Source of the DNA: Alphaproteobacteria bacterium
Lineage (GTDB): Bacteria; Pseudomonadota; Alphaproteobacteria; Micropepsales; Micropepsaceae
Assembly (NCBI GenBank): GCA_016124385.1
Contig: WGNU01000005.1
Coordinates: 558,001-622,000, forward strand
DNA length: 64,000 bases
Direction of reading: 5' to 3'
A program made the position numbers and the translations under genes. The notes under the pieces are model-generated. The model was not told the origin of the DNA. It did not search any database and saw only the letters and a program-made list of their open reading frames with translations. Each line of letters begins with the position of its first letter. The stretch's first letter is position 1. Shown in pieces: positions 61,495-64,000 of the stretch.

Positions 61495-61581
61495 GTCATG
61501 CTCCGCGAAGGCGGAGCATCCACGTCTTGCTAGACGTGAACGTTGAAAATTCGTGGGTGGTCCGCCTTCGCGGACCACGAC
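61495..61581. repeat. REPIN-like inverted repeat, copy 2
   Basis: 87 bp. Starts GTCATGCTCCGCGAAGGCGG and ends CGTGGGTGGTCCGCCTTCGC then GGACCACGAC, near the inverse of the start. The same design and many identical bases as the copy at 59581-59668, with the central part diverged (CTTGCT and GTTGAA are kept). Confidence 0.8.
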
Positions 61582-61598
61582 AACGAAGCGAAAGGCGC

Positions 61599-62498
61599 TT
61601 ACTTCCCCGACAGCCGCTCGATGAACTTGCCGGTCTGCTCGCCGCCCATGAAATAGGCCTTGGCGCCGCCCATGTCGGAGATCTTCGCCCAATTGGCCGC
61701 GACCGTGTCGGCGGTCGCCTCGCCGCCCAGATGCATGCCGGGCGATTCGATGATCTGCGCGACCGAGAAGACGCCCGCGCCCGCCGTGAGAATGACGCCC
61801 GTCGGCGCATCCTCGCTGACGAGATAGACGACGCCGGGCGTGACGAACTGCGGCTGAAACGCCTTCAGCGCATCCGGCGGGAAGAGGCTCTCGGTCATCC
61901 GCGTCGCGGCGACGGGCGAGATCGCGTTGACCTTGATGTTGTCCTTCTGGCCTTCGAGCTTGAGCGTGTTCATGAACCCGACGAGCCCCAGCTTCGCCGC
62001 GCCGTAATTCGTCTGCCCGAAATTGCCGTAGAGCCCGGTCGAGGAGGTGGTGACGACGATGCGGCCATATTGCTGCGCCTTCATCAGGTCCCAGACGGCC
62101 TTCACCGGCTTCACGGTGCCCATGAGGTGGACGTCGACGACGATCTGAAAATCCTTCAGCTCCATCTTCGCGAAGCTCTTGTCGCGCAGGATGCCCGCAT
62201 TCGCGATCAAGATGTCGATCCGCCCGAACGCGTCGATCGTCTGCTTGACCATGTTGGCAACGCCCGCATCGTCCGTGACGGACGACCCGTTCGCGATCGC
62301 CTCGCCGCCCGCCGACTTGATCTCATCGACCACCTTGGCCGCGGCCTCGGAGGAGCCGCCCGAGCCGTCTACCGCGCCGCCCAGATCGTTGACGACGACC
62401 TTGGCGCCGCGCTTGGCGAGTTCCAGCGCGTGCGCGCGGCCCAGGCCGCCGCCGGCGCCGGTCACGATCGCGACTTTGCCGTCGAAACGAATGCTCAT
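61599..62498 (-). CDS. SDR-family dehydrogenase, hydroxyacyl-CoA-type
   Basis: 299 residues from the ATG at 62498. Rossmann motif VTGAGGGLGRAHALELAKRGAKVVVNDLGGAVDGSG, catalytic TSSTGLYGNFGQTNYGAAKLG (Ser, Tyr, Lys). The NDLGG(A) and GS(G)GSSEAA features are those of the (3R)-hydroxyacyl-CoA dehydrogenase part of multifunctional enzyme type 2. Likely oxidises 3-hydroxyacyl-CoA with NAD. Lies close to acyl-CoA dehydrogenase and hydratase genes. Confidence 0.87.
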   Translation of the reverse strand: MSIRFDGKVAIVTGAGGGLGRAHALELAKRGAKVVVNDLGGAVDGSGGSSEAAAKVVDEIKSAGGEAIANGSSVTDDAGVANMVKQTIDAFGRIDILIANAGILRDKSFAKMELKDFQIVVDVHLMGTVKPVKAVWDLMKAQQYGRIVVTTSSTGLYGNFGQTNYGAAKLGLVGFMNTLKLEGQKDNIKVNAISPVAATRMTESLFPPDALKAFQPQFVTPGVVYLVSEDAPTGVILTAGAGVFSVAQIIESPGMHLGGEATADTVAANWAKISDMGGAKAYFMGGEQTGKFIERLSGK

Positions 62499-62567
62499 GG
62501 GGAAAGGCCCTCCCAACCGAACCAATTGAAATGCAGGCCGGATTTGTGGCGGAGGGGGGCGGACGGG

Positions 62568-63698
62568 TCAAGCCGCAGGCGGTCGCACCCCCAGAAGCCG
62601 CCCGAACAGGCGCTCGGCCGGCGCCCGTGCGGGGTCCTCGACGGCGAGCGTGAGGAAAATGCCGAAGCCGAGCGAGGCGGCGAGGATCCACAGCGCTTCG
62701 AGCGTCCAGTCCGGCGTGAAGCCCAGCGCGGCGCGGATCAGCGGCAGCGTCGTGATGAACAGCCAATGGCCGATATAGACGCCATAGGAAACGCGCCCGA
62801 GGAACATCAGCGGCGCCAGCGCGAAGAAGCGCGCGAGGATCCCCCGGTCGGCGATGAGCGAGGCGAGAAACAGCGCCATCGCGAGCACGACCGCGCTGCG
62901 CGCCGGCCCGTGCGTCATCGTCCAGAAAAGAAGGCCGAGCGCCAGCACCTGCAGCGCGCTGAAGCCGAGCGCACCGAGAAGGCCGCCCGGTATCCGCCAG
63001 CGCCCGCTTTGGAAGACGAGCGCCATCCCATAGCCGGCGATGAAATCGACGAGCCCGCGATAGACGCCGTCGTGGAATGAAAGCCCCATCCGCCCCTGAT
63101 CGGCGAGCGAGAAGAGGGCGACGATGCCAAGCAGCCCCGCGCCGAGCGCGAGCGCACCCCGCACGCCGAACCGCGCCCCGGTCGCGAAGGCGAGGAGCGG
63201 AAACAGCAGCACCAGCGCGAACTCGGCTGAGACGAACCACGCCGGTTTGTTCCAGGTGAGGCTGTCGTGCAGCCACCAGGCCTGAACGAGGAAGAGGTTC
63301 GAGAGGAAGCTCTCGGGCGTCCGCCCCGGCGTTCCTTGAACCTCCCAGAACGAAACGCCTTGCTCGCCCGCCCAATGGAGGCGGAGCGCGATCTCGAGCG
63401 CGAGGAGGAGAAGGAGCATCAAGAGATGCACGGGATAGAGCCGCGCCAGCCGCCGCGCGATGAAGCTGGCGGCATCGCCCCAGGCGATCCCCTTCTCGAA
63501 CCGCGCGGCTGCGCTGCGCGCCAGCACGAAGCCCGAGAGCATGAAGAAGAAATCGACCCAAAGATATGCGCTGTGCGCGACGCCGCTCCACAGGCCCAGC
63601 GTCGGATAACCGTAGAGCTCGAAATAATGGAAGACGACGATCGCGAGCGCGGGCAGGCCGCGCGCGCCTGTCAGCGCGGCGATGGGCGCGGGCTTCAC
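62568..63698 (-). CDS. Acyltransferase-3 family membrane protein
   Basis: 376 residues from a GTG at 63698 that overlaps the stop of the upstream gene (GTGA). About ten helices; ALTGARGLPALAIVVFHYFELYG near the start has the catalytic His, and FFFMLSGFVLARS, SYGVYIGHWLF are family marks. Transfers acyl groups to sugars or other envelope targets. Target not known. Confidence 0.88.
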   Translation of the reverse strand: MKPAPIAALTGARGLPALAIVVFHYFELYGYPTLGLWSGVAHSAYLWVDFFFMLSGFVLARSAAARFEKGIAWGDAASFIARRLARLYPVHLLMLLLLLALEIALRLHWAGEQGVSFWEVQGTPGRTPESFLSNLFLVQAWWLHDSLTWNKPAWFVSAEFALVLLFPLLAFATGARFGVRGALALGAGLLGIVALFSLADQGRMGLSFHDGVYRGLVDFIAGYGMALVFQSGRWRIPGGLLGALGFSALQVLALGLLFWTMTHGPARSAVVLAMALFLASLIADRGILARFFALAPLMFLGRVSYGVYIGHWLFITTLPLIRAALGFTPDWTLEALWILAASLGFGIFLTLAVEDPARAPAERLFGRLLGVRPPAA

Positions 63699-64000
63699 GC
63701 GGCGGCCGGCTTGCGGGCGGTGAGCCAGCGCCGCAGCAGCCGGCCGGACGGCGCCTCGACGAGCCGGAAGAGAAGCGCGCCCAGCAGCACCGAGAGAAGG
63801 ATCACCGCGCCGAGCTCGATCCAGTGCAGCACCGGCCACCAGCTCTGAAACGGCGCGCCGAGGATCTCCGTCTCGGGCGGGGGATAGAAGGTCTGGCGCA
63901 CGAAGCGCACGCCCTGGATGAGCGCGACATGGATCAAATAGATCGCGAACGACCATTCGCCGAGGATCATCAACGGCCGCCAGGTCGCCGCGCGCGCGAC
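63695..64000 (-). CDS. Acyltransferase-3 family protein, C-terminal part
   Basis: The frame is open to the window edge, so the N-terminus is outside. The visible 101 residues contain LGEWSFAIYLIHVALIQGVRFV, the end-of-family LG-x-x-S-x-x-I-Y-L-x-H motif, one last helix (LHWIELGAVILLSVLLGALLFRLVEAPSG), and a basic tail. It is upstream of, and overlaps, a second acyltransferase-3 gene. Confidence 0.78.
   Translation of the reverse strand, partial: VARAATWRPLMILGEWSFAIYLIHVALIQGVRFVRQTFYPPPETEILGAPFQSWWPVLHWIELGAVILLSVLLGALLFRLVEAPSGRLLRRWLTARKPAAA

Overview
The window is high-GC, gene-dense chromosomal DNA of an alphaproteobacterium. The signs are a System I cytochrome c maturation set in alphaproteobacterial style (ccmI, ccmE, ccmF, ccmH), many ATGA/GTGA stop-start overlaps, GANTC motifs, a full TTAA-N7-TTAA box of the CtrA type, and a large set of acyl-CoA dehydrogenases typical of lipid-degrading Alphaproteobacteria. 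I cannot name the genus. I see no rRNA, tRNA, CRISPR array, phage or IS element. Nearly every base lies in or next to a recognisable gene.

Layout. (1) 1-8.5 kb: ccmI (cut by the window edge) and ccmEFH, separated by four genes on the opposite strand: a pair of paralogous uncharacterised proteins and a DUF4139-like protein with a lipoprotein. (2) 8.5-15.8 kb: an OmpR-type response regulator and its histidine kinase, an MFS transporter, an HU protein and glnE. (3) 15.8-29.7 kb: a polyamine neighbourhood with a PotGHI-type ABC transporter, spermidine synthase and divergent S-adenosylmethionine decarboxylase behind a structured leader. It also has two FAD oxidoreductases with a GcvT-like protein, an ECF sigma/anti-sigma/metal-sensor-like operon, a PotF-like binding protein and a PuuA-like glutamine synthetase. 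(4) 29.7-39.8 kb: a histidine kinase, aminopeptidase N, a small unknown protein and an RND efflux pump with divergent MarR regulator. (5) 39.9-53.5 kb: two adjacent acyl-CoA dehydrogenase pairs. Between them lie an MFS transporter, an amidase remnant, dusA, a TauE/SafE permease, a cold-shock protein, a phosphomannomutase, a CpdA-like phosphodiesterase, a membrane retropepsin, cobA and a DUF1289 protein. (6) 53.5-64 kb: two tandem membrane histidine kinases, enoyl-CoA hydratase, a monooxygenase-like small protein, a fifth acyl-CoA dehydrogenase, a YfbK-like vWA lipoprotein flanked by two REPIN-like repeats, an SDR dehydrogenase and two acyltransferase-3 genes, the last cut by the window edge.

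How it fits together. Three themes dominate: cytochrome c assembly, polyamine synthesis/uptake/assimilation, and acyl-CoA beta-oxidation with five dehydrogenases, a hydratase and a hydroxyacyl-CoA dehydrogenase-like SDR. The least explained parts are the paralogous pair at 609-2230 with its CtrA-like box, the FAD oxidoreductase pair with one degenerate nucleotide-binding motif plus a GcvT-like protein, the speD leader, the two palindromes before cobA, and the REPIN-like pair around the vWA gene.
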